Source of the DNA: Arbacia lixula
Taxonomy: Eukaryota > Echinodermata > Echinoidea > Arbacioida > Arbaciidae
Reading direction: 5' to 3'
Length of the DNA: 64,000 nucleotides
NCBI GenBank assembly: GCA_963669155.1
Contig: OZ022597.1
Coordinates: 1,549,673 to 1,613,672 of the forward strand
Position 1 is the stretch's first letter, and every line of letters starts with the position of its first letter. The position numbers and the translations under genes were made by a program. This document shows, one piece after another, positions 36,201 through 44,265 of this stretch. The notes under the pieces are model-generated. The model had not been told where the DNA came from. It searched no databases and was given only the letters and a program-made list of their open reading frames with translations.

Positions 36201-39200
36201 AACATATAAGGAGTTTAAGAGGATAGTTTATGACCATTTGGGCTATTCCCAACTTGCCTAATCACCATTTCATCGACAAAAAAACCCTTTAAAATACTCT
36301 TTCAGATTAAAGTTTGGTCATTTCATCTATTACCAACTTGTCTACTTACCATTTCATCTACAAACCCCTTTAAAATACTGTTTCAGATTTAAGTACTGGT
36401 TTACTTAACACAAACTTTCATTGATACCATAACCTCAATTGCTAACCCTCATCCAGACCCCCTACCCTAATCCCAACATATCAGCTTGTGCTTGTAGACG
36501 AAATGGAACTTAGACCAAATGGGAGTCGACCAAATGGCAAAGCACCAAAAGGATATGAATTCTTTCAAATTGATCTAAATAAATCACCAAGCTTTGACTT
36601 ACAAACTTTTAGAGATGGTGTTCTTGAGCCAAGCGAGGGCGGCGATGAACTTGTTAAACTTGAACGGGACGACGGCGTCGACAAGACATCCTTGACGACA
36701 TCGTCTGACGCCAGCTTGAAGCCTTCCAGGGTATCCTCCCCAGCGTCCCATGACCGCGGGGCAGGGGGGGCTGCCCCCACCCCCTTGAAGGCTCGTGACT
36801 GCCGATCCCCATTGCCCCCTTGGGCCACGAGGTGGGGCGAGGGGATAGCGATGGCTGCCGCGGCGATGCGGCGGATCTGCTGGCATTCTTCGCTGTCTCT
36901 GCTGCAAGCATCGCTCTCAGCGCTGGACTGGGTATCTGCCACATAGAGGTACATGTAAGATGTACAGTAAGCCCTGTTCATAATTATGATAACACCACTA
37001 TTATTACTGATGCATGTTCTTTTGTTGGTAACAAAGTTCCAGGATGCGTATAAGAATACTGCTAATATACACCGAAAAAGACGACATATTGCGCTGTTTT
37101 GGACAGCTGGACTCTCTCCACTTCCCTAGCTAGAGCAAACACGCAATGGTGACATGTTCCGATAAGCGATATGAGCGGTGTGACACATGAACTACATACC
37201 AGAGTGCGACGCACGAGGCTCAATATTTACGGCTATTTTGGGACGCAGTTTAACAAATTTGATAACTACAATATTGCGGTATTATTACTTGGTCTCGATC
37301 AGCAAAATAAGCGGGAAAAAGTAGGAAGCAAATACCACATCATTTGAGTGATGCACAGGCAAAATTGCCGCAAATGATGCGCTTATTTCACAGATAGGCA
37401 ATTTGTTCCGTTGACACTATTCAAAATACATCGCATCTTCTGAAGAAATGGAGCCTTCTTTGTTGAAAACTATGCATTCTGCAACATTTCATATGCGACT
37501 TTCTCCCATATTTGGGAATACTGCCCATTTCCATGATTGAATATTTGTAGCAAATGGCACACTGATGTGAAGAAGAAAAATCAAGTTTTTCAATGATACC
37601 CCATCATGTATGATGATGAAGCAACAAGTGATATATTACCTCTCAAAATTGAACTTGTAGAACTCTTTTCGAGGGGTTTATATGTCCCTATTGACGATGG
37701 TAATAATGAAGTGGCTCAACTTACGTGATTTACATGTAGCCCCAACAATGCAAAAAAAAAACCTTTATGAAGAGAAAAACCCTGATAGAGTATAATGCAA
37801 AAACTCACTTCACTGTTCACAGTTTCGGTTTCATTTCATCATGGTTGAAAGGAAGCCACTGCAAATAAATCTTCAAAGTGGTTCCTGCCCATTGGACTCA
37901 AGAAACTACAGTTTTGACCATATTTCTATCGTTGCCTCTACCGGAAAAAATGTATGTGATCATTGATGGGTATAATGAGAAGATTTAGTTATATGGCATC
38001 AGGGACACGTACATGTCGGATGTGTATATGTATCTGTTACTGAAGTACGACCTAAACACATGATTATGAAACTAGAGCAATTCGACTGCCACGCAGTTGA
38101 TAATGCCTCCGCCTCTTTCCTAGCTCTATTTAGATTATTCTCAGAAAATTTGTTTGTTTGGTTGGGAATGTTCCAGTGAATTCCTATGTGAAATTGAAAT
38201 ATCATATTCTGTTTTTCCATGTTAAGCAAAGTTGGGCAATGCTCATTTGACCTTTGACCTCTTACTTCTTTGACTTCCAATCTAACCAGTCTGTTTAAAT
38301 CCATCCTTGTATCCTTGTGATTCATCTACGTACCATGTTTTCTTGAAATGCATAATTGGATTGAGATTTGTTGTGAAAAATATTAATTTGGGGGCAATTT
38401 TCAGCAAAATTTGGATTTGGTTTAATTGTGAAAAAGTTCATAAACCTTTGACTTCTGACCTTTCAGGAATTTTACCCAAACTTTCACCAGTCTACCTCCA
38501 TGAAGTGACACATCTCTGTACCATGTCTTGTTTGAATTTAATCATTAGATTTAGATTTAATGTGAAATATTGCCAATTTTGGCAAATTTCATTGACCTTT
38601 GACCTCTGACCTTTGAGAAATTTCACCAAATTAATAGTCAAATTAATGCCAAATTAATGTCATCAAATACAGAAAAAAAAAATTATTCTGCACACAAATA
38701 TGGGAGAGTACCTAATACCTGACGTCACAAAATTGACATTTCAAAAGATCATAACATTCTTATCCTTTGACAGATTTTCGTCAAACCTTCACTAATATGT
38801 TTCTTTCATGCTTCTGCTTTTATTGACACCAACTTATCTTTAGGGTAAACTATCCCTTGAAATACACAACAGCTCAAAGGAATTGGCATAGGGAAATGGA
38901 AGAAAGGGAAGGAGCCGCAGTTTTAAATAGCGGTATATTTTGTCCAGTTCAGCATGAAACACGATGCTTTAGCCTAAAAAGCATCATGTTTCATGCTGAA
39001 TTGGACAAAATATACCACGGTTTAAAACTGCGGCTCCTTCCTTTCCCTTTCCCTTTCCCTATGCCAATTCCTTTGAGCTGTAGTGTACCTTGTGAGATGG
39101 AGCTAGACTGGCTCCTCAGTCCATAGCTGTCATTATCCTCTTCAGCATCGTACAGTCGTCCGTCGCTCTCCTGGTCGGACTCATCCCCAATCTCCTCAAA

Positions 39201-39284
39201 CCTTGGCAGGATGCCAAGATAATTGAGGACGACAAACTTTGTTTCATACTTGAACTCTACCGGGGTCTCGGCTGGGGCTGACAT
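31852..39284 (-). CDS. BCL2L13: BCL2L13 (Bcl-rambo) homologue, complete six-exon coding region
   Basis: Coding exons on the minus strand in transcript order: 39284-39089, 36935-36603, 35856-35725, 34948-34710, 33698-33555, 32421-31852. All introns are GT-AG and phases match (1,1,1,0,0), giving 1614 nt and 537 residues; human BCL2L13 is 485. The product is inferred to be a mitochondrial outer-membrane Bcl-2-family protein; the vertebrate protein acts in apoptosis and as a mitophagy receptor. Seen: N-terminal FKYETKFVVLNYLGILP (residues 10-26), the family's most conserved block; BH3-like I246-S-Q-I-G-D251; BH1-like region around VPGWYH/VAVMMKF (about 295-307); BH2-like Y333 to EQGGW348; a candidate LC3-interacting WSDI at 364-367; a Ser/Pro/acidic linker; and a C-terminal hydrophobic anchor (about 510-535) ending in KK. 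Order and ends match Bcl-rambo and not other Bcl-2 proteins. The 110-residue second coding exon has no recognised domain. A non-coding 5' exon is expected upstream. Confidence 0.88.
33255..33295 (+). repeat. (CAT)n microsatellite in a BCL2L13 intron
   Basis: About thirteen CAT units, 260 bp from an exon. Confidence 0.97.
33555..33698 (-). CDS. BCL2L13: BCL2L13 coding exon 5 (BH1/BH2 region)
   Basis: Exactly 48 codons, phase 0 at both ends, acceptor ctcttcctag, donor TGG|GTAAGT. It encodes VAVMMKFTQRMAV, then YIEENLAQAIIEQGGW. The final EQGGW block matches the IIQQGGW that ends the Bcl-2 domain of vertebrate Bcl-rambo (BH2). Confidence 0.9.
34710..34948 (-). CDS. BCL2L13: BCL2L13 coding exon 4 (BH3-like region and start of BH1)
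   Basis: 239 nt, residues about 221-300, acceptor tcccacag, donor CAT|GTAAGT. It contains VAERISQIGDCIMQ, matching the BH3 pattern (hydrophobic, three residues, Gly-Asp) with Ile in place of the usual first Leu. The tail VPGWYH continues into the next exon as the BH1-like region. The Bcl-2 fold assignment is by order and motif; no structure was calculated. Confidence 0.86.
35005..35240. mobile_element. Family D inverted-repeat element, copy 1 (BCL2L13 intron)
   Basis: TGCCATTTGGTCCAATCCCA left, mirrored by GGGATTGGACCAAATGGCA right; second arm CACCATTTCGTCT / AGACGAAATGGTG. The interior has GGGTTAGGGTTAGGG. Confidence 0.9.
35725..35856 (-). CDS. BCL2L13: BCL2L13 coding exon 3 (basic/acidic helix-like segment)
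   Basis: 132 nt, residues about 177-220. It has an Arg/Lys cluster (RTRRLLRKRK) followed by an acidic run (SEEEE) and a probable amphipathic helix (MSAVLSELESQF). The acceptor reads ccacagcag, a tandem NAGNAG site, so the first codon may be included or skipped. Donor AAAAAG|GTACAT. Phase 1 on both sides. Confidence 0.82.
36231..36543. mobile_element. Family D inverted-repeat element, copy 2 (BCL2L13 intron)
   Basis: Diverged copy with CACCATTTCATC arms, internal CCCTACCCTAATCCC, and terminal GACCAAATGGCAAAGCACC. A partial internal duplication (AACCCCTTTAAAATACT twice) lengthens it. It ends 60 bp from an exon. Confidence 0.75.
36603..36935 (-). CDS. BCL2L13: BCL2L13 coding exon 2 (linker, no recognised domain)
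   Basis: 333 nt between acceptor atgtggcag and donor GTTT|GTAAGT, phase 1 at both ends, so it could be skipped without breaking frame. It encodes residues about 66-176: Ser/Asp-rich, an Ala/Ile run, a Gly/Pro stretch and a Ser-rich segment. It is GC-rich relative to its flanks. No similarity to a domain is recognised; placement rests on phase continuity and codon-like composition. It could be a variable or alternatively used exon. Confidence 0.75.
37063..37396 (+). repeat. Family O dispersed repeat, copy 1
   Basis: ACACCGAAAAAGACGACATA, TTCCCTAGCTAGAGCAAACA, TGGTGACATGTTCCGATAAG, TTTACGGCTATTTTGGGACG, ATTATTACTTGGTCTCGATC. The same series occurs at 59.7-60.0 kb. Confidence 0.8.
38070..38640 (+). 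repeat. Degenerate tandem repeat rich in TTTGACCTYTGACC
   Basis: Three diverged units of roughly 120-150 bp, each with a CATTTGACCTTTGACCTCT-like block, TCACCA, CATCTA/CTACCTCCATG and a GATTTAGATTT-type AT-rich part. Preceded by CCACGCAGTTGATAATGCC. Within the first BCL2L13 coding intron. Confidence 0.6.
38690..38862 (+). repeat. Family G dispersed repeat, copy in BCL2L13 intron
   Basis: CACACAAATATGGGAGAGTA, CTGACGTCACAAAATTG, GATTTTCGTCAAACCTTCAC, TTTTATTGACACCAAC, ending AAACTATCCCTTGAAA, immediately before the family C insertion. Confidence 0.8.
38863..39087. mobile_element. Family C palindromic element, copy 2, on a BCL2L13 splice donor
   Basis: Flanked by TA on both sides (38863-38864 and 39086-39087). 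Termini CACAACAGCTCAAAGG and CCTTTGAGCTGTAGTG. The right-hand TA is positions +2/+3 of the donor of BCL2L13 coding exon 1. TA duplication with short inverted termini suggests a TA-targeting DNA transposon. Confidence 0.88.
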
Positions 39285-39295
39285 CTTACCCTGGT
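39089..39295 (-). CDS. BCL2L13: BCL2L13 coding exon 1 (start codon, BH4-like block)
   Basis: The exon begins after acceptor ctgtttcag, has 11 nt of 5' UTR, then ATG at 39284-39282. It encodes residues 1-65 plus one base. FKYETKFVVLNYLG is near-identical in pattern to the vertebrate BCL2L13 N-terminus; an acidic, Ser-rich stretch follows. The donor is CACAAG|GTACAC, in which +4 to +6 come from an adjacent mobile element, so it departs from the GTAAGT consensus. The start is chosen because it is the first ATG after the acceptor and matches the family N-terminus. Confidence 0.88.
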
Positions 39296-39952
39296 CTGAA
39301 ACAGATAAAAGAAAAGGAAAAAAAATGAGAATAAATTATTAATGGAGAAGGTTAACTGCATATACATGTACATCATGCAACTAAATTACATCTCAAAGTT
39401 TTGAGTCTTTAAAAGTTATGCAATGTTTTTAAGTGCCACATACAGGGCTATGGATTAAATGAAACTGTTTTCCTGCGTCCTCATTCATAAATTCTGTCAA
39501 CTTAGCTTAGCAGGTGATAACGACATAACGAAAATGAACATTAATTCTTAAAATGTTATAATACATATAAATGAACAAGAGGATGAATGACCTAGATCGA
39601 GAAATCAGTCTCATGTTGGGTCTGCTGAGATTGCATTCGGGGGTATGTCTTAAAATGTATTTTTGATTAAAATTTAAAACAATGCTTCGAAATAAAGCGA
39701 TTCCCGTCCGACAGCGACCGAACATTAAAATGCACATATGGGACACAGAAATAGAAAGTCAAAATGAAAGTGAAACAAAATTTGATGGCTCGGATTTAAA
39801 CACTAATTGACGATCTTCTTATCATGTTAAGCCTTTGAATTGCATCCCAAAATATTTCGAATATGATAGTTTCTCAACTTGTTTTTTCAAATTGGTACAA
39901 TAAATGATTGACCTAGAAAATGCGAAATTCTTACCACTTCTTGTCACTTACA

Positions 39953-39995
39953 GGCGTCGCGATGGTCGCGATACAATACTGTGCAAAAAAAAAAA
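39953..39995 (-). other. Candidate 5' UTR exon end of the BCL2L13 homologue
   Basis: Coding exon 1 begins at a good acceptor 11 nt before the ATG, so an upstream non-coding exon is required. The best donor seen is GACGCCT|GTAAGTG at 39952/39951 on the minus strand, following a CG-containing stretch. The exact 5' end and promoter cannot be seen; a second possible donor (GTAAGA) lies about 20 nt further into the intron. Confidence 0.35.
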
Positions 39996-39999
39996 AAGG

Positions 40000-42290
40000 C
40001 AGCGACTAAAAAGCTGGGTTCATGATGTCCGAAGGGGCAAACAAAAAAGAAAATAAATCATGTTCTCTGGAAGAGGAGAAAGGTGATTGTTGGACTACCG
40101 AAAGACATAAAAAAAAAATGGAATGAAACAACTGTATTTTTCCAGTAGATCCGGTAATAAACGGTAATAAACGGTAATGGATAACAATTCAGATTTAATA
40201 TCTTGTTATTGCCCTGTAGATCACATGCCGGGACGTTTTGTTCAGGTCTTATTATTCGAAATACACATTTGGTCAATTTACGCACGGAATTCGCAGGACA
40301 TGGATGCTCGGCAAATAATCTTTACTTTAAAAAATTGACTTGTGTAATATGTTTATACATTTGAATAGATAACTGGCGTTTTATTCAAAAAAAAATGCCA
40401 CCTAATTGAGTCCAGACAGCAATAATTACAACAAAAGTATCATCTTTAATTGGACTAACCAATATTTTTTAAGTAAGTTTCCGTAGTACTAAATACAGGC
40501 CTATATGAAAGTAAGAGTATAATATGAGGAAAACAATAGGATCGAGTACGATAGGAAAGGATAAAATAGGATAGGATGAGGATAGGATAAGGTTTATAAG
40601 TTCGCATGTAGCCTATCCAAGTATGATTAGTCATGTGTAATATCATCCTTCCAATTGATTTTTTTTTTGCCCATTTTGGTTTGATTTTTTTTTTTGCCCA
40701 TTTTGGCCATATGGGCACCAGACAGGGTGTACGATGCAAAATATAGATGGGTCAAATGTGGGCCGAGATGCCCCTCATATGGGCAGCCCATATGGGGCCC
40801 ATATCCAGGCCCAGATCAACCCATATCTAGCCCATATGGGGCCCAAGATATTTTGCTATCTGGGAAGCCTCCGAAACAACAAAGTGCGGCAATTTGTTCT
40901 CAAAAAATTGGCGAAGCATGCAGTACGTCACACTAAGAACCTATGTGTTTTCTTTTTCATTGAGCACAGCAAAATCAACCCACAGCATTCCACAAATAAG
41001 ACAGGGCTGTACCCCCAAAGCAACCTCAAACGGTATTATATATACACAAAAAGTTATACAAAAAGGTACAATTTAGGGTACAAATGTGCCTTCCAAAATT
41101 GAACGAAGTTATAATTGAAGATGTTTATGCTACCCGAGGTACCGCAGCACCGTGTGGTTTTATGAAATTGTTACAGACAGGCTGAAATAACTTTGTGGAA
41201 AGACAGAAAGTTAAAAAAAAAAAATGCACATTTGAATTATTTGGCTGTGTTATTCGTGGCTACACATGTGTCGAAGAAGAGCGACCATATACTAAACTGT
41301 ACTAAAACGCCGATAGAAAAGGTGACAGAAATAGAAAGAGGGAGGAAAAAAAAGAGAATAAGAAAGAGAAAGAAAGAGAGGAAAAAAGGAAAGACAAAAC
41401 AAACATAAAGGAAATAGAAGAACGAAAGGTTAAAAGAAAAAGGAAGAGACAAATAGAGAAATGGAGAAAGAGGACTCATGATTCAGAACCAAAAAGGAAA
41501 GAAAAGGCCGGGAAAGAGAAAGTCTAACGGAAACATGATATTTTAATGTGATAATGAATATTTCAATACGTGTGTCTCATACATTGGACATTTTAGTTAT
41601 AAACTTGTTTGTTTTTTCCCCTATCTAGCAGCACTGCCTCACATCAATTGGTAATTTTCCCCGAAACACCCCCCTCTTTCCCGCCCCCCCCCCCCCCCCC
41701 CCCTTGAAAAAAGTTGGTGACGGCACTGTCATCGAGCATAGATTGCAATCACAAAATGTTGTACAGTTTCTTTGACTTATAATCAATCACCTTAAAATAT
41801 ATGTATGCGGTTCGATTAGGATTGTGTCGATCGAGGCTGTTACAACTATTGTTTGACACTTTAATGAATTAACTATGAGTTATGTGAGGTGAAAGCTGAA
41901 AATTTGCTCATCACTCTAGTCTTCATGTTTTAGTTTGATAATACCCGGACTCATATTGAAGACTCATAGCCTATACGTACGGCATTCACAGGATTTATCG
42001 AAAATGGACATAATTTTTTTAACATGTTAGGCCCTAAGTACTATCGTCGTGACACTCACATTAATGAGCTATGTAAAGTGGAAGATTTATAGAGTTGCTC
42101 TTCACTCTAAGTCGTATGATGGATTTTTTTTTTTTTTATTGTGTCTTACTGGTTTCAAAATGAAATCACTCTAGGCAATATCATATCACGCACGGAATTC
42201 ACAGAAAATTATCATAATTCTATGTACAGTTGGAAGAAAATTCACATTTCTATCCCATAAGTGCGCTCCGCATTGCTTTGAGAGTGAAGA
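40000..42290. other. Interval between divergent genes, no coding exon seen
   Basis: Contains the CCCATATGGG cluster, a purine-rich GAAAGA stretch at 41320-41520 and a C19 run at 41685-41703. It may hold the BCL2L13 promoter, but no core element is convincing. Confidence 0.5.
40728..40866. repeat. Cluster of CCCATATGGG-type palindromes
   Basis: CTCATATGGGCAGCCCATAT, GGGGCCCATATCCAGGCCC, CCATATCTAGCCCATATGGG. Also GCCATATGGGCACC about 30 bp before and two TTTTTGCCCATTTTGG units at 40660-40705. Confidence 0.7.
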
Positions 42291-42297
42291 GATTTCA

Positions 42298-42455
42298 CAC
42301 AATCCCGACAGAGGAGCACCTCGCACATGACGTCACAAAATTTAAATTTCAAAATCTAATAACTTTCTTTTCCTTTGACCACTAATATGTTTCTTAAAAT
42401 GTTTATGTTTTTATTGAAACAAAAATAATGTCAGTGTGAACTATTCCTTTAACTG
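42298..42455 (+). repeat. Family G dispersed repeat, copy in the intergenic interval
   Basis: AGAGGAGCACCTCGCACATG, ATGACGTCACAAAATTT, CTAATATGTTTCTTAAAATG, ending GTGAACTATTCCTTTAA. About 20 bp are deleted relative to other copies. Confidence 0.75.
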
Positions 42456-43080
42456 GCCTTATAGCATATTAATATTTAAGTGTTTTTTTTCTTCTTTTTG
42501 GATGCGTGTGTGATAATGTTTTCATGTTATTGGCTTGTATGAAGAAACAATAAATTTCATTTGGGAAGGAGGGATAGATCTAATGATAATGCCCAAGTAA
42601 CCATTTTTTTTTTCAGAACAGCTTTCCTCTGACTTGTTCTTATCGAGGATACCATAATTAAAATTTGTTATGCTGCCTATTTCAGGCGTGGGCGATAAAA
42701 CTGTACAGCTCGGGCACGAATGTGCATAAACAATACGAAGATACGCTAGTATACGTACCGCATGCAGCGCAGGCTGGAGTTCTCCATCTTCTTCATCAGA
42801 TCGGCCTCCTCATTTACAGGTATTTAATAAAAGGGAGAACTTGTTTTTGCATGAAAGGAAGCAGCTTTCGATACCGAGGTGATTTCAGTGCTATTGTTTC
42901 TATTTTCCCTTAGTTACATGATCAGGAAACCGGAATTAGAGTCTTCCAAAATGGTGTAGATACAGTTAGACCGAAAAATCATTAGGGTCTATTCCTGTCT
43001 AAGTTAGTAAGATACAGTCTGCATTCTGTGCTCATGTCCATGGTTACTGCGACCAGCCCGCTGGGCTGGGACATGTGTGA

Positions 43081-43375
43081 GCAGTCCCGGGGCTATTAAT
43101 GTCATGACAGTTTTAGCCTCTGACTGTACTCTAGTGTAGCTGGATGGGTGCGTTTCTCAAAACAAAAATGGGGGGGGGGGGGGGGGGAGCATTCTCGCCG
43201 CACTTACGATTTGAGACGAAAACAATTATGTACTTCGATTTACTCTCTAAATCACACTTAAACTAGAGTCTACTTTAAAGTTTTATATTTTCAATATTTC
43301 AAAGTTTTCAAAATATTACAGACTGGAGACATATTGAGTAAACACAAATTTTCAGTGCAAAACTGATATAAAGAA
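43081..43375 (+). repeat. Family I dispersed repeat, copy upstream of the sialidase
   Basis: CCGGGGCTATTAATG, TAGCTGGATGGGTGCGTTTC, poly-G, CATTCTCGCCGCACTTACGA, GACTGGAGACATATTGAGTA, TTTTCAGTGCAAAACTG. Confidence 0.8.
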
Positions 43376-43600
43376 AATTCTAATGAAATTAGAAAGTGAT
43401 CTGTTGATTACGACAGACCACCTACAGAAATGAGCAAACACTAGTGAGTTTTGAATAGTACAAAGTGTTAAAACGTAGGCATGATTCGACAAACCTTTTG
43501 ATTTACGGAATGCTGGAATGATCATTAGTTTGCAATGTTTTTTTCAGAGTTCACGAAACAGGAAAGCAATTAGAGTTTTTCTTTCTTGACCCGTGAACCA

Positions 43601-43690
43601 GAAATAGCTTGCGTGGTTAAGTTGCTGCCCGGTAAGCAGTAGATTGCAGGTTTAAATCCCGTCTGGTTCCAAGATTTTTGTCTGACTTGT
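43601..43690 (+). mobile_element. tRNA-derived SINE-like head
   Basis: TAGCTTGCGTGG (43605-43616) resembles a pol III A box and GGTTTAAATCC (43649-43659) a B box with one mismatch. Spacing of about 33 bp, and CCCGGTAAGCAGTAGATTGC before the B box, read like a tRNA anticodon and variable region. There is no complete acceptor stem, so it is not a functional tRNA gene. Family J sequence follows. Confidence 0.55.
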
Positions 43691-43705
43691 TTTTCGTTCA
43701 TTTAC

Positions 43706-43798
43706 AGGATGGAGCACGCTATCCTTATTACTGGGTGTATGCCGAAAATTTCTTTGTAAATTGAAATTACCCCAGAAAGCCCTTTCACTAAAATCTAA
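43706..43798 (+). repeat. Family J repeat, copy 2, following the SINE-like head
   Basis: GCACGCTATCCTTATTACTG, GGGTGTATGCCGAAAAT, TTCTTTGTAAATTGAAA, AGAAAGCCCTTTCACTAAAA match the right half of the 18.3-kb hairpin. Together with the pol III-like head it may form one SINE. Confidence 0.7.
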
Positions 43799-43974
43799 TT
43801 AGGGTTTTGTTGATTAAAATGTTGGCAATGCCTTCACAAGCCTTCTGATCTACGGAATGCTGGAATGATCATTACGTTTGCAACATTTCTTTCAGTGTTC
43901 AACAGGAAAGCAATTAGAGTTTCATTGATTCCCCCCCCCCCCCCCCCCCCCTGTTCCCTTGGTCTCATTTGCAG

Positions 43975-44063
43975 TTACTGACTGTGACTCTGAGAGTCCA
44001 CCACACGGTGTGCCATTTTCTGCTAGGACTGGGCTGGGCGCAGCCCTTGACCACTGACCAGTC
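43975..44063 (+). other. 5' UTR of the sialidase, after a probable UTR intron
   Basis: A polypyrimidine stretch, ending tctcatttgcag at 43974, is followed by 89 nt without an ATG before the start codon. This looks like a genuine acceptor but no upstream exon is certain. A candidate is 42686-42819, which lies between tgcctatttcag and TTTACAG|GTATTT and is richer in GC than its flanks. Confidence 0.4.
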
Positions 44064-44265
44064 ATGTTGCTGAGGAACCTGCGGCGGACCGTCTTTGTGC
44101 TTGGGGCCCTGGTGGTCCTAGGCTTCTGTCTGCTGTTCCTCTCTGGGACGCGGACTGGGCTGTCGGATCGCAACCTCCTGGAAAGCGCGCAGATCGACCG
44201 CATCAATCGCTTCAAGCAGCGCATGCATCACCCTCTAGGGAACAATGGGCATGTGCCTAACAATG
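44064..44265 (+). CDS. Sialidase exon 1 (signal anchor and stem)
   Basis: ATG at 44064, 67 codons plus one base, donor AATG|GTAGGT. It encodes a short basic N-terminus, an 18-residue hydrophobic segment (TVFVLGALVVLGFCLLFL) and a polar stem. Untranslated sequence begins near 43975 after tctcatttgcag, so a further upstream non-coding exon is likely. No cleavable signal peptide site is obvious; a retained anchor is the simpler reading. Confidence 0.85.

Noticed and set aside
36488..36946. 152-codon plus-strand frame, and other minus frames over 36.6-36.9 kb
   Set aside because: They overlap BCL2L13 coding exon 2, whose splice phases fit on the minus strand; the others are shadows.
42665..42913. 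82-codon plus frame upstream of the sialidase
   Set aside because: Not recognised as protein. The segment 42686-42819 could be an untranslated exon, but coding use would need a link to the clear start at 44064 that is not seen.
43601..43690. Functional tRNA gene
   Set aside because: A and B boxes are imperfect and no acceptor stem pairs; SINE origin fits better.
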